Source of the DNA: Paralichthys olivaceus
Taxonomy: Eukaryota > Chordata > Actinopteri > Pleuronectiformes > Paralichthyidae
Assembly (NCBI RefSeq): GCF_024713975.1
Contig: NC_091109.1
Coordinates: 20,553,760-20,617,759, forward strand
Length of the DNA stretch: 64,000 nt
Direction of reading: 5' to 3'
Shown here one piece after another: positions 24,463 to 38,526 of this stretch (positions are counted from its first letter, which is position 1; every line of letters begins with the position of its first letter). The notes beneath the pieces are model-generated. The model saw nothing but the letters and a program-made list of their open reading frames with translations, had not been told where the DNA came from and did no database searches. The translations under genes and the position numbers were made by a program.

Positions 24463-26173
24463 GTACAGTACATAATAGCATCTTTATTACACTGAAATAT
24501 AAAAGTATATATATTTATCACTATCTTGGAGAAACAGGACCAAGTCAAGAAAACAACTTGTAGCCTCAGTTGTAGCAGTTTTCTCGTTGTCATACGACAG
24601 AAAGAAAGAAAGAAAGAAAGAAAGGAAGAAAGAAAAAGAAAGAAAGATTTGGAGTAAAGCAGGAAGGCCACAGTGACGGGTTGCCATAGACTCTGTGCAC
24701 ATACATATATGAACGGGAGGCAAACAGTCGTACACACACATGTTTGAACACGTTTCCATCTTCCTGTGAGGACGTCTCACCACATTCCTCAAACACTGTT
24801 CTCAACTTTAATCTTCAGCTGCTGTTTGACATCAGGTGGATCCTGGTCTGAGCTGTGGGATGAGATGTGATCAGCACAGCTGTTTCATGTTGTTATAATG
24901 GAAAAGTGCCAAAGCAAAAACAAAAGAAGTCAAACTTATGCTTTTGGTCGAGTTTGGTGAGTTCAAAAAAACATAGATCGGCATGTTCGTGTGGTGACGT
25001 GTGCTTCTCTTGAAAATCAATTTGAAGCCAAGTAATGAAAGATTCTCAGGTTGTCAGTCGGAATGTAAACGTAACTTGTCATCAGATTTTAGCCGCTGGG
25101 CTCTGAGATTGTTTTCCTTTCCTCAAACGTAAGGACGTTAATTTGTTGAATCGCATTTGTCCAGATTCTCTTTAGCCGTCAATAAATAAAGTCGTCTTCC
25201 AGCAGTCTGCGCTCGATCATGTGTTTATGGGGGGGGCAGTTAAATAAGTTCAATGTTGAGTTTTGGAGGTAACGTAGTCAGCTGTTTGGACAGAATCGAG
25301 CTGTTTCCTTCATTTCCAGACATTAAAGTGGAATCAGTCTTCTTATCTAACTGTGCTTTGAGAAAGTAAAAAAGTTTTTTCCCAGAATGACAAACGACTC
25401 GTCGAAATAGCACCTACAGCGTCAGAACTTGTCCTGTGGGTTAGATTTGATTCATGCTTGTAGTCCTAAACAGGAATTTGAAATAATATGACACCAAGGG
25501 GAACAGAAAGAACGCCTGTGTTGTCAGCGGCTGATGCTTCACAATGACCTGCCTGCAGTGTACGATAGAAGCATCAACACACAGCGCGCACAACATGTTT
25601 ATGAATAATACTGATGCTAATGATGTGCTTCAATTTGGGTTTTAACCTGAATCAGAACCGGTGACCGTGACGTCACTTAGCAGGTCTAACACCTGGGTCC
25701 TCACATGGATGGAAAACAAGAGACACACACGAGGCCGAGGCCACAGAGAGGCCACAGACCGGCTCAGAGGTCGTCTGCTCCTCCGGGCTACGGATGTCCA
25801 GTCCAAACTTTACTTCGCACTCGGGAAAAACAAAAAGTACCGGTGAGGTTGCCACGACAACCGCAGCTCTGTCGCCGCGGGCCGTCAGTCAGTACCGGTG
25901 GCACAGCGAGCTCTGACGAAGACAACGGTGAACCGAACAGAGAAGCCTTTTTTAAAAATTAAAAATCAAGACGTAAACACAGGATAAGGCGTGTGGAGGA
26001 GGGAGGTGCTGATTCCATGGTGCTGATTGGTTGCTGATGGCGATCGTGATGATCGTTTGGCACAAACGTTTTCTCGGCCAAAGTGTCTCGACCAACAGTG
26101 AAAATCTTTTTGAAACACGTGGCCTCCGATGTGGTGATGGGATCAGAGAGCGCCGGTGAGGATGCTTCAGTCG
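24463..26173 (-). other. sh3kbp1: sh3kbp1 3' UTR
   Basis: From the stop at 26174 to a minus-strand AATAAA (plus TTTATT, 24483-24488), the first clear signal downstream. It includes a (GAAA)n purine repeat at 24598-24648. The extent is inferred. Confidence 0.4.
24598..24648. repeat. (GAAA)n tetranucleotide repeat
   Basis: About 12 units of gaaa with one gga interruption, inside the predicted sh3kbp1 3' UTR, so the message would carry a (UUUC)n tract. Confidence 0.9.
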
Positions 26174-26734
26174 TTATTTCAACAGGTTCTTCTTTATGTG
26201 CTCTACTTCCATCTGTGAAGCAAACACACACACAGGCCGCACAGTTTTACAATAACAGACGTTTGACTCTTTAGCTTTATTACATGATAACTTCAATGAA
26301 ATTATAAAACTGAGAAAACAGCAAATCTGTCTTGTGGATCCTTAAGATTTAACTCTTTGCGTTTCCTTCCTGATTTGCAAATTGAAAAGAATTTTTCAAT
26401 CCTGCTCAGTTAAATTCTTCTTCTTTGTTGGTGCGTTATCGCCACCTGCAGATCAGTGGAGGAGCGTGAAACAGGAATATGCTCCGTAGTGCCTCTACAG
26501 GTCAAAAGCTTTTTATTTGAATCCATTTAACATCTGGAATTAAATGTACAGGTAACAGTTCATATGAATTTATATACGTAAAAAGTTTATTTCCAAGAAA
26601 ATGAGTTTTGTGTTGAACTGAAAATATAAAAAAAATGAACCTGATAAACTCTCTTTTGAGTCTCACCTGTAAACTGAGACGAATCTTCTTCTCCTCGTCC
26701 AGCGCACTGGTCAACTGCTTCATCTCATGCCTGA

Positions 26735-26767
<33 letters not shown>

Positions 26768-27040
26768 CATCATCCTGACATGTGACTACACACGTTTGGT
26801 CTCACACAGCGATGACGCACGCACTCACCTGTGCTGGCTCTTCAGCAGTTCCACGGAGGTCCTCAGGTCTCTCAGCTGGGTCCTCAGCTCCTCCACCGTC
26901 GGCGGGGTCAGGGGCGAGTGCCGGAGCTCGGGGGAGGGGCTCAGTCCCGAGGAGGAAGACTGGGAGGTGGGGCGGAGGGCGGAGTTCGGCGGGGTCAGGA
27001 CAGTGGGTTTGGTGGGCAGTGGTGCTTTACCGTCAGGCGC
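26174..27040 (-). other. sh3kbp1: sh3kbp1 C-terminal coiled-coil exons
   Basis: Exons 27040-26829, 26730-26667 and 26212-26174 encode [40 protein letters not shown] and the end [12 protein letters not shown]. They align with the human CIN85 C-terminal coiled coil ([27 protein letters not shown]), which mediates oligomerisation. Confidence 0.93.
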
Positions 27041-30000
27041 CTTTTCAAAACAGGAAGAAGAAACATTCACCTGCTGGTTCTGCTTGAGTTTTGTTTCGAG
27101 ATTATTTTGTCAACGAGCCCAAGAACAAACTTTCAATCTGAATTCAAAGTGCTGAAAACAATCGAAGATTCAAACATAAACAAGATGACAAAACTTTACT
27201 CAACTACAAAGCGACTAATGGAAATCTGAGTGAGATTGATTTGAAGTTTTAAGAATCTGTTGAATGTGTGGAATCAGAGGATCTGCAGTGTGGTGCCCTC
27301 TGCTGGATCAAATAAATAATGCGACAGTGTTGAGTGGTCGTACAGGGATGGTGGGAATTCCTTTTCTCAGCGAAACGTCCACAGATCTGAGAGGAACAGC
27401 CTCCGGCTCTTCCTTCCCTCTCTCCTTCTCCTTCCTGTCCTCCGCTGCCGGGGAGTCCAGGTCGATACCGGAGAGAGAAGACTGAGAGAGAGACGGAGAG
27501 AAAAACGAGTTCATCAAACCATGAAGACGTGAAGTAGCATGTAGACCTTCCATTCTGAGGAGTCTGACTGACACACTCACCGCTGTGAAGATCTGTGAAC
27601 GAGGTCGGCGGTCCGTCACTCTCGGCCGCGTCGCCGTCGGATGACTCAGTTTCTCCGTAGATGGAACCACCGCGTCCAGGTCCACGTCTGCACAGACACA
27701 CAACACGAAAACACACATTCCTCAGTAGGTGACACACACATGAAGACAGAGCCCTCTGACTGTTGTCCAGGCACCGTGTCCTGATCTCATTGGTCGATGC
27801 TCCTGTCAATCGCACTCACCGGTCTCCTGTGACCTGTCAGGGGCAGAATCTGGTGTCGAAGCCCCGCCCTCTGACTTGGGGCTTTCACACCTGAGCAGGT
27901 AAACCATACAACAGCGTTAGACTCGGGACGCTCAGGGATGTGCGGATGTTTTCTGTTTGTGTGTGTTTGTGCGTTTGTGTACTGACGCTACAGGAGGGGG
28001 TCGCTCGGGACGCCGCGGGGGTTGGGAGGAAGAGGAGGAGCTTGTCTTTGGGGGGAGGGGTTTCTTGGGAAGGTGGGACGGGAGGGAGGGCTTGGGGATG
28101 TCTCCGACCTTCACCTCTTCACCTACACACACACACACACACAAATTAATCCAAAACAGATGAACATACGATGGAAAAACAACTAAAAACAGTTTTACAA
28201 AACACATCAAACATCAATACACATATGTAGACACACACACACACACATTCACAACAAGGTGAGGACGAGCTGGAAGAACAGTGACGACGGTTCGAGCTGC
28301 AGCAGCAAGAATGAACTGAATATGACCCAAGAGGATGAAAGCAGGTCGAGCAAAGATGTTAAAGAAAAGAAGAAGAAGAATAAAGGTCCGGAGTCGCCCG
28401 AGGCTGCAGGAACGAGAGGAAAAGAAGCAGAGAGAGAAATGAGAGAGCGATGGAGAGGACAAAGAGAATCAGGACGGTGGCAGCAGTCGTGTTTATGAGG
28501 ACTGTTATGGAGCTTTTATTAGATTCAGTTTCCAATGAAGATGAGAAATATATGAAAGAAGGGAAAGAAACTAATTGAGATTATTTTCCCTTTGTTTTTT
28601 TTTATCGATATATTTTCTGGCTTGAGGAACTTCGTCTAAACACAGTGAAGTATTTCAATCGATAGTTTAAGTGAGGATACAAATCAAGCACCAGACCGAA
28701 GTTGATTTCTTCAATCAAAAGATTTTTCTTCTGCTCTTTCACTTATTTCAAAACGATAGTTTCGCTCCATTTGCAGATAAAAAGCCATCGTCCTGTTTCG
28801 CTCTTTGTCTTTGTGCTGCAACGGAATCCAAGAGATTTAAAGCTGCGTTATTAATGTTCGGTTTGTTTGTTGCCAGATGAGCGGATAAGTAGGAAAGTCG
28901 TGAGACGCTGCAGGTGTAAGTTGAAGCAGGTCGCAGTCGGCTGAGCGGCACCACCGGGGTCTGAACTGTACCTCGATCCTGGTCTCTCTGCGGCAGATGT
29001 TCGGGACGCTCAGGAGGAACCTTCCTGACCTCCGACTTTTTCTCTACAGGTCAGAGTTTGTATTGTTTTATCTGTCTCACTTTCTCTCTCAGGACAAACA
29101 GACACATGAAGAAATGTCCAGTGTTACCTGTGGTGCTTTTAGCCGAAGGTGCGCTGGGAGGAGGCGGCTTCTTTGGTCTCTGGAGACGCACACAGAAGCA
29201 GAAACATCAGAACAACACGTCAGGAATCCGTCACGTCTGTGAGACTCTCCGGCCTCCGAATCGTCACAGTACACACACAGTTTCTCCAGATGCCAAAAAT
29301 TACCTCCTTCTCCACCTCGAGCAGCTTCACGAAGTTGTCCGGGAAGACGCCCTGCCTTCCCCCGATCTCGCCCATCCACCAGCCTGCATCCGCACACTCC
29401 TGGACAGAAGACAAATCGAGTTTCTAAACCTGCACCAACAAACCCGGAAAACCAAACGATGCAGACACACCCACACATATAAACCAAACGCACAAAGGTG
29501 CTGACTCACCTTGGTGATGATGTTGATGATCTCTCCCTCCTTGATCGCCAGCTCGTCCTCGTTTTGTGCTTCGTACGGGAAGAGAACTTTACACTGCTCC
29601 CGCCCTGACAGCCAATCAGACCAAAGAGAGTCAGATAAGTGATGATGAGCAAAACTACGAGAGCGACATCAAGAGGGTGGACAATTATTTCCTCCTTTGT
29701 GGACAAAACTTCTTGATAAAAAATCTGGAATATTCATGATACGGATATCAGATTTGGACCAAGAAGAGTCCTGGACGGCGGAGCTTTCCAAAAGCTCCTG
29801 AATGCACCAAGAAGGAACCATTTTCAAAGCTTGGCCTCGTAACAAGTCTGTTGTAATACTGTGACAGCAACAAACAATATTGTGTTAGAATGAGAGGAAG
29901 CGTTTCAACTGAAAGGCAGGAAGTGATGTAAAATCTATGGCACGCTGTGGAAAACAGTGTGAGACACAGCAACGAAGGAGACAAAAGCTGAAACGTACAG

Positions 30001-31989
30001 AGCGCACGTGTGTGTGGAGGGAAATGTTTTATATTAAATTATAAAATCAAACATACCTTTAGTTTTGTTGTCAGGTTCTGACTTCATGGTTTCAGGTGCG
30101 ACACTCGCTGCTTTCCCCTCGTTGGCCTGAAAGATGAACAGGTAGAGAAAAGATTTGAGTTCCAGTTTTGTGTGTGTGTGTGTGTTTGAGTGCTTCTGCA
30201 GCATTAGACGTTAAAGGAGCCGTTGTTTTCCGACTGGAGTGGATCCCTTGACGGTGTTTGTGGAACCGGGGTGGCTCACACTCACACACACACACACTCA
30301 CACACACACACACACACATTCACAGGGCCCGGTCTGTCCCGATCACACACACAGCTCTGTTCTGTTCAGGGAAGAAAAAAAAACAACCCCACCAGAGTCT
30401 CTCTCCTCTCTCTCTCTCTACACCCTTCCTCCCCCACTCTCTCTCCTCTTCCTCCCTAATGAGACCCACGTGGTGCCACAAGCACTGAGACATCACTACA
30501 ACATCACGGAGAGGATCACATGCCACCGAGCCCTCGTTCAGGCCGTGACGACCAAATAAAGAGTTTATTGAGGCCGACGGTGACACAGCCACATTTGGGA
30601 GACAGAAAAAATTACACAGTTTTCATTTCCAAAGAGAAAAATGTTTCCTTTTCTCTCCGGCTGCAGATTTCACACCCTAACCCCACAGCTGCATAAGCTT
30701 TGCATCCTGTTTTACAGTTGTGTCACTGCAACACATCTCTCAGCCTGCAGATGCAGTGAAGTGTGACCAGAGGCAGGAAACTCTAACAGGGCTGAGGGCT
30801 GTTTGGTGTCTGTGTTGGTGTTTGGTGTTATGAGACAGAAGAATAAAAGAAACATGAGAAAAGAGATCTGGAGATATTTCCACTTCAGTAGTTGTGTCGT
30901 CTTTCTTTTTCTTGCTTTGAGCACGATGTTAAAGAGCAGGAAACACATCGTCAATCCCACTGTCCTCAGAAGTTAGAGAGTCTTGCGTGTGCTTGAAGAC
31001 GTGTTGCAGTGATTTGGTTTTGCTGCAGCAGAGGCCTCAACTGAGTTTTAAGTTACTAAAACAGAGAAGTTCAGAGTTTCGGAAACTCAAAACTCCAGTT
31101 TCTGTGAATCTGTGTGTAAATGTAAAACGCTGGTGAAACAATGAGTTGTGCGCGCCCACTGTTGCTTTGTGTAACGAGCATTCACCAGAAGCATCAACAA
31201 CAATAGCACCTATACACCGGTTGTCAGGAGAATAAGCTCTGTGGGTGAGCTCACATGGTCTTTTCTATTACATACTGGAGGCACCCACAGCAACGAGGTT
31301 CTTGGTTCTAATCCAGGGCTTTCTGTGTCTGTGTGAGGTTTCCTGTGGGTTCTCCTGCTTCCCTCCAAATACACACAGATTCAGCGTGGACAGCTGATTT
31401 TGTGTCTAAAAATCCGCCCTGCGATACACTGACGACCTGTCCTTGGGAATTTCAGTCAACTGGTCCAAGATCATGTTACTTTCTATTAATAGAAACCTCT
31501 CACAACCTACAAAATCTGTATTGATGCGTTAGGGTTGAGTATGTTTTACCTTGAAAAGGCCACAATCCCTCCTAAAATGAGAAGACACGCTTTCTTTTTC
31601 ACTGTGAACTCAGCCGTTATCAAGGCTGAGTGACTCGGACTCGCACAGACGCTGAACACTTCTGCTTTTGTTGACGTGGAGGCTCGAAGACGTTTCACGC
31701 CGAAAATACAGAGTCAGTATTAGTGTCAGTCTGCGAGAAACAGAAACTTAACCCATAACTTTGTGCGTCTGCGCAATAAGAAAACACAACACCGGAGCCG
31801 GAGCTGCACACTGGGACGACCTTGCAGTTACACAGGTGACGTGGCTTCCCGTGACTCAGCATCCCCACCGTCCCAGATGGAGACGGTCACCTCCTCCAGA
31901 GCCTCATTAGGGAGCAGAGAGACTCGTCTCACCATAAAGCAACATAACAGCCTCTCGCTCAGCAGGACAGGCTGACCAACATCCTTCAG

Positions 31990-32025
<36 letters not shown>

Positions 32026-35000
32026 CACTCGTATGTCTGCAGGAGCTGCAGCAGAGTTTGATGATCAGAGCAGTTAATGAAGATCTATGCCAAGTCATTT
32101 ATTTCATCTTGATTCTGCCTTAGTTTCATTTGGATTCTCAGAAAATAAGGTTTTGAATTTACAGTTACATCGTTCAGAGGCAGGTTTTCGTTAAGGTCTC
32201 TCTTTAATATTAGATCATTAAAGATGATTAGAGGAATAGTTCTGTTTCTCTTGTGCTCCACATCTTCTTTGAACTTTTGCAATTATTAACGTTACTTTTC
32301 AAACTTCTAAACATTTGGGGAAAATCACCCTTTAAAGACAGATCATAGAAAAGTTCCCAGGATAAAACCAAGAGTATCTTCGTGGCCAGAGAAGAAGAAC
32401 CGGAACATGAACCAACTCTTGTCATCCTCATCCACATGTTTTCTACCATCAACCGACAACAGACAGATAAGAAACATGATCCACCACATCATCCCCACGA
32501 GCTGAATGTCCCCTCGCCCGTCGCCTTCTCAGCAGCTGAACCACAACATTCAAACGAAGAAGGCAGCGAGAAGCAAAGGAGGGAAATAAATATAAATGAA
32601 TGAAACTAAAAACATAAATAAGAAGAAAAGACAGAAAGAGGAAGAGAATGTGAGAAAACTAGACCCTACCGTCCTCTCCTCTGGTTTCAGTCAGACAGAA
32701 CGAGCTACATCAGCACAGGCTGCTGGAGACTGTGTGTGTGTGTGTGTGTGTGTGGGTGTTTGTGAGTATGTAAATGTCAGTGAAAACTGTATCACCTCCC
32801 TTCTCCCTCTCTCTCTCTCTCTCCCTCTCCCTCTCTCCCACTCTCGGCCCTGTGGAGCTCTCGCTTCTGCTTTGCCTGTCTAATCCCTGCAGGATATGCG
32901 TGTGTGTGTGTGTCTGCGTGAGTGTGTGTGTGTGTGTGTGTGTGTCACTGCAGACCACTTCCTGTGCTGTTAAACTAAAACAGAGGAAGGGGAGGAGCCA
33001 AGGCAGGGACTTCCTTCCCTCACTACTGACTCACTAAATGAAAATAATCACATTATCAAAAAAATCTATTAAAACAAACTGTGTGTGAACAAAACTTTGA
33101 CTGGACGTTTAAACATTTGAAGGACGTTGTGGAGGTTAAGACCATGTTTCAGATAGATTCAGGTTAAAGGAGTGTGACTTTAACCTGAAACATCTCACAA
33201 AGAGAATTATTTCTTCCAGTGATGAAAGAAAAGAACAAATTCACAGACAATCGTGTCCTTCAGAGTTGCGGGTCACAGGAACACAACACCACCGACAGAC
33301 ATCGTGGCGATATTCAACAAAAGTAGTTGCAGTTTCTTGAAAACCCAGATAAGACTTCCGCCACCTTGACTCAACCTCTGATAAGCAGGAGAAAATGGAT
33401 GTCATGCTTTTCCGATAGAAAGACAAACGATTAGATATCTAACGATTAGACCCACAATGCCGAGTTTGCGAGTACGTGGTCGGACTGGAGAAAAGCGTCA
33501 ATCTCAGCGTCATTATAGATGAAAACATGGAGCCAAACTGTTCAAGGACGACTGCTGTCGGATGAAGTTCACGCCGTGCGGTGGAGTTTCTGCAGAAAGA
33601 GCAGCTTTTATCAGACAACAATGCAAAAACCTGAAACCTCCTACAGAAGCAGAATCCCTGAAGGAGCCTTGTTTCCGCTACAGAGCTGCTAGAACCGGAC
33701 AAAGTGATTTGGTCTTAAAGAACCATCTTAGAGACGTGTTTGGCTCGAGCTGAAGTTTTCCTCTGTGATGAAACAGACACAGCAAATCCAACTACGACCT
33801 TTTTTGTACCTGGGATTATTGCTGAGTTTCATACGAGGGAGAAGCTTTGGCACTATTTAAGTTGGCTAAAACCATCATCACCACCATGTGACATCAGCCA
33901 AAGAGAAGCAGTTTCAGCCATCGCATCAGAAAGAATAAAGTCCCATATGTCATATATATATATATATATATGCTCATATGTTCGTGACTCACCTTGTCGC
34001 CCTCCGAGTCGATTTCCATGGAGCGAGGTCGGAGCTTGATGGGCTGGTCTTTAAAGATGTCACCAAAACCAAACCCTCGGACCTGAAGGGTGGATTAAAG
34101 ATCATGACTCACTCGTTTCTTTTAAGCTTCAAAATAAAGCTCTGAAAACTTCTGAGCTGGATTCTCCGTGGAGCCGTGGAGGAGGACAGGTGTCACATGT
34201 CTCAACATTTAAGACCCAGGACATGTAGCATCGGCCAGTGACGTTCGCTCTGTTCACGACTGATTACCTTCTTCGGCTGGATTTCTCCCGACCCTGTTTC
34301 CGACCGACTGTCTCCTCCGTCACTTTCACTGCCTGGACTGTCTTTACCTAAACACACAAACACAACAACATCAGCTTTTTACATCACTACTCCAAACGAG
34401 GATTTTAAACAATAACCATTTTGCTGCTGAACGTCTTTTCCCGTGAACTGATTGGTTCAGACTCACTCGTGCGTCCGCTGCGGAGCTCCTCCTGCGGGGT
34501 GGGCGTGTCTGTTGCGGCCGCGTCGGACTCTGTCAGGACCACTTTGGTGAAATTGGAAGGAAACATCCCAGTTTTGCCGTTAAGAAGCCCCTCCCACCAG
34601 CCCTCCTCCACCTGAACACACACACGAGAAGCAGAAACACTTGATTCAGAAATCAGCACAAAGCTCGATCCAGACAAACACACTCAAATGCGTCACATTG
34701 TTTTATGGTAAGAACATTTTTTTCCCCAACATATTGTACCAATACTCTCCCTGTAATGAAAAACACACAAACTAAATCGTATTAATTCCATATGAGGCTG
34801 TTTAAGTCATTTACAATCTCAACTTTCAGGCCAACATTGACACAAAAAGTCCTTAAAATGCTCTGAAAATAACAACCTGATCTTCTGAAACACATTTTAT
34901 CTGAGAAGATTAACAGCTGCGGAACAAAAAACAACAACAAATAGCTTCCTCTGGTTTAAAAATCTTGTTTTAAGTTCATCCATGACCTCGCTCATGTTTT

Positions 35001-38000
35001 TTAATGAACAGAACAGAATGTAGATCAAACACAAGGAATGCAGCCTCAACTTTAAAACCACTCTGTATAAAGGGATGAGTGAGAAATAAGAAAAATACAT
35101 CGACACATTCTGACATTACACTTGTACACAACATGTGTACATATAATACTGTTAAATAACTGGATTGTCTTCTGAGTATTTCTCTTGATGAAGTTGCTGA
35201 TGTTGAGCGTCTTCTGATTTGGAGTTGTAGATGTTACAGACACTACCAAGCCGACCAATCCCAGCTCCCCGTCTCTAATCGTTCTTGTAAATCTGTATTT
35301 AATCTGTTCTTAGGTTTCTATAATACATGAACACCGACATTATCTGTTTCTTAAATTGTCAGAGAACAAAATGTCATCATGTAGCGTGACACTGGCCCCT
35401 GGTGGACAAATTAGACACAACCATAGCGCATCTCATTAAAGAAGCGATGACTGAAGTCCGGTCTCACCTCTGCTATGATCTCGATGACGTCTCCGATTTT
35501 CAACTCCAGCTCATCTTCGTGCTGAGGCACGTAGCTGAACGCAGCTTTACACCTTCGCTTACGGATTTGCTCTCCTGCAGACACACACACACACACACAC
35601 ACACACGACATATTTTTGTTGCACATGTGACATAGTTAGCTCCCACTCTTCTCCATAATAATGACTTACAGTGAGCAGGTGGTCACTGACTTATTAAAAG
35701 CTGTCGTGGCTGAGGACATTGACCTTTGACCTTTTCAGCCAGGGGTCAGTGTAACCAGCACTGACACTTAATGCCTCTCGTTGGCCTTGCAGTTGTTTGT
35801 CTTTCACCCATTAGTCTCTTCATTAGTCTGCACATTAGCCTTGACTCATTCCACACCAGCTGGGCCCTCGTGCCCTGCACTTCCTCGTTTGTCCACAAGG
35901 GGTCGTTTGACTTTATGTTAAATTCCAAGCACCCATGTTTCAGGTCGTCAACACATTTAAAGAGCTGGTTCTTGGCAATAATTTAAAATAATAAACAATA
36001 AAAACTTCGCTTATTGTCTATTAGTGGTCGTTTTGTATCTTTTTCAGTAGTTTTGTGTCTTTGGGTCAGTAAACATCTTTTGTGTGTCCTTGAGCATCTA
36101 TTTCTAGTTGTTTTGCATTTGTGTGTAGTTGTCTTAGTTTGACCACTCGTCAGCAGTCACTTGTCCCGTGCCTCCCCTCTGACCCCACCCCTGTGTATAG
36201 TAAGTGTGTAGTATGTAATATACGTATATGTATAAGTACCCATGTTTGCAGTAGAAAGGTGAGGAATGCTTGACCCAAATCCTTCCTGACACTAATAGGA
36301 TCTATGTTTGAGCCTGACGACTTAAAGCTGCCTAACGAACGCCATGTATGAATGTACGTGTCCGCGTGTAAGAGCTGTGTTTACCTTTCCTGCCCGGCCG
36401 AACACCGGGGTCAGACACGGGGCTGGCCCGGCCATTCGCCAGGTCAGACCTGATCATGCTCGCCTGTCCTCCATCCCGCTTCCCCTCTTTCTTTATCTCC
36501 TGCAGAGAGAGGCGGGCGAGATGATTAGATGAGGAGGAAGAGGAGGAGAGGAAGAGATGGGAGGAAAGGTAAATAAATACAGGTTACAGAAACAACAGGG
36601 AAATAAGTAAATGAGAAAAAAGGAAAATCTTCTAAACATTTCCATAATTTAATTAAAGTAAAACATCAACGTGGTTCTTAACTCAAAGCATTTAACAAAA
36701 ACGTACATGACATTTTTAACGTTTAATAAATACACACAAAAACTATGATGCATATTTGAGTTATTAACAAGCAGGAAGTCAAAATTTGTGCCACATCTCT
36801 CTGTAGCCTGATACTGATCTGATGAAACACATGTGACTGATCCACATAAAACAGATTCTTCAGTCGATGTCAAATTACAAACACAAGCACATCAATATCT
36901 GGTTTCGTAGAAATGACTTCGGTTACGGTGAAGTTTTAAGACTTTATTTCTTTCTTTATTGAAGAACTCTGGTATCAGATCAAGATTCAAATGTTCATCA
37001 CCAGATTGTGCGTCATGTCAAATTCGCCCCAGCTTGATTTTTAGAAGAAGTGACAGCTCTATCACCAAGCAGTGTGTGTTTATCGGCCCCATGCAGATGC
37101 TGCAGATGCTGCAGTGGAGCGTCATGACGTCAGGACCTCAGGTGACCCTCCGTGTTTACCTGCAGACGTCCAGCTTGAAGCTCATAAACGCTGCATGGAC
37201 ACAAAACCTACAAACCGCTGCTGCGGCCACAGCTCTTGTTTCCGCTCGCCCACGCTCTGTCCCCATGACTTCCACTCGCATAAAAGAATCACAAGACGAC
37301 AGCATGAGAAACTGATCAAGAGGAGGAGAGAGAGCGGCAGGCGGACAAACACGCCGAGCGACAGAGCAATCAACAAACGGACAACAAACAGGGGGGGACG
37401 CACGCACACACAGACAGGACGGTTCACATCTATCCACCACATTCATCATGACATTGTTTCATAAGCTCTGGCCTGTGGCGAACGCAGCTCAGTGAGGCAG
37501 ACGGGCCTGGGTACACTGACTCACAGAATCTAACCCCTCTCTCACACACACACAAACACACACACACTGGCTGTGATCGGCCTGGTGTGGCGTGAACGCC
37601 TTAATGAACCACAGAAATCCAAAAATATCAACGAAGAGACGTTTCCTGGACGACAACCGAAGCTCATTTGAGGCTAGAAATGTGTTTTAGGAAGTGATGC
37701 TGGAGTTTTTTTATATAAACCAACCTAGAGAGGAACAGTCACATTCTCAGAAGTTGAGGGGCCAATTAAAAGCTGACATGGGGTGTGTGCACTCCTCCGC
37801 CGACAGGAAGTGGCAGATTAAAAAGTGAAGGTGGAAAAAAAACCCTGAAACATTTGACGACTTTATTTGGCATCAATGGAGAGAAACCATTCCAAAACTT
37901 TTCAACCCTTAACCCTCAACATGTCAACACGACAAGTTGGTGGAAGCGTTTAAAAAGGAAAATGACTTGAAACACAGACGCTATACAACACATTCTGTTT

Positions 38001-38491
38001 ACAGCGTCCATGTTTTTTCAACTACGTGAATCCACAGTCAGTAGAGCGAGAACCTCCTACAACACAAACCAACTAACTAACAAATGGAACTATACAACCT
38101 TGTACATCTCCGCTGGTGCAAATGTCCGTTGGACGAGTGAATGAAGTTGCACAACAATGACGCTGTTTACGAAAAGAGGGGAAACAATTCTTGCTTTGCT
38201 TTTCTCTTGGCATTTCCCAAGTTCTCTTTATAAGTTGGCTGCGTGTCCTTCTGCTTCCTCTTTCTGAATGTCTCTGTGCTGCAGTTTTATTTTGTGTCAT
38301 TTCTACGGAGGTGAATCTGTCGCACACAGTAGGCGTCTGCTGCTGCAGAGCATTGTTTCACATTATCTGTGACTGGGCGAGAGAAAAGGTCAGAGGTTCT
38401 GCGAGAGGAGCCGCACAACCCAGTGTTGAACACTAAAGCAGAGCAGTGTAAACTACATTCTTTGCTGTCAGGCTTGTACACATGACGCAGA

Positions 38492-38526
<35 letters not shown>

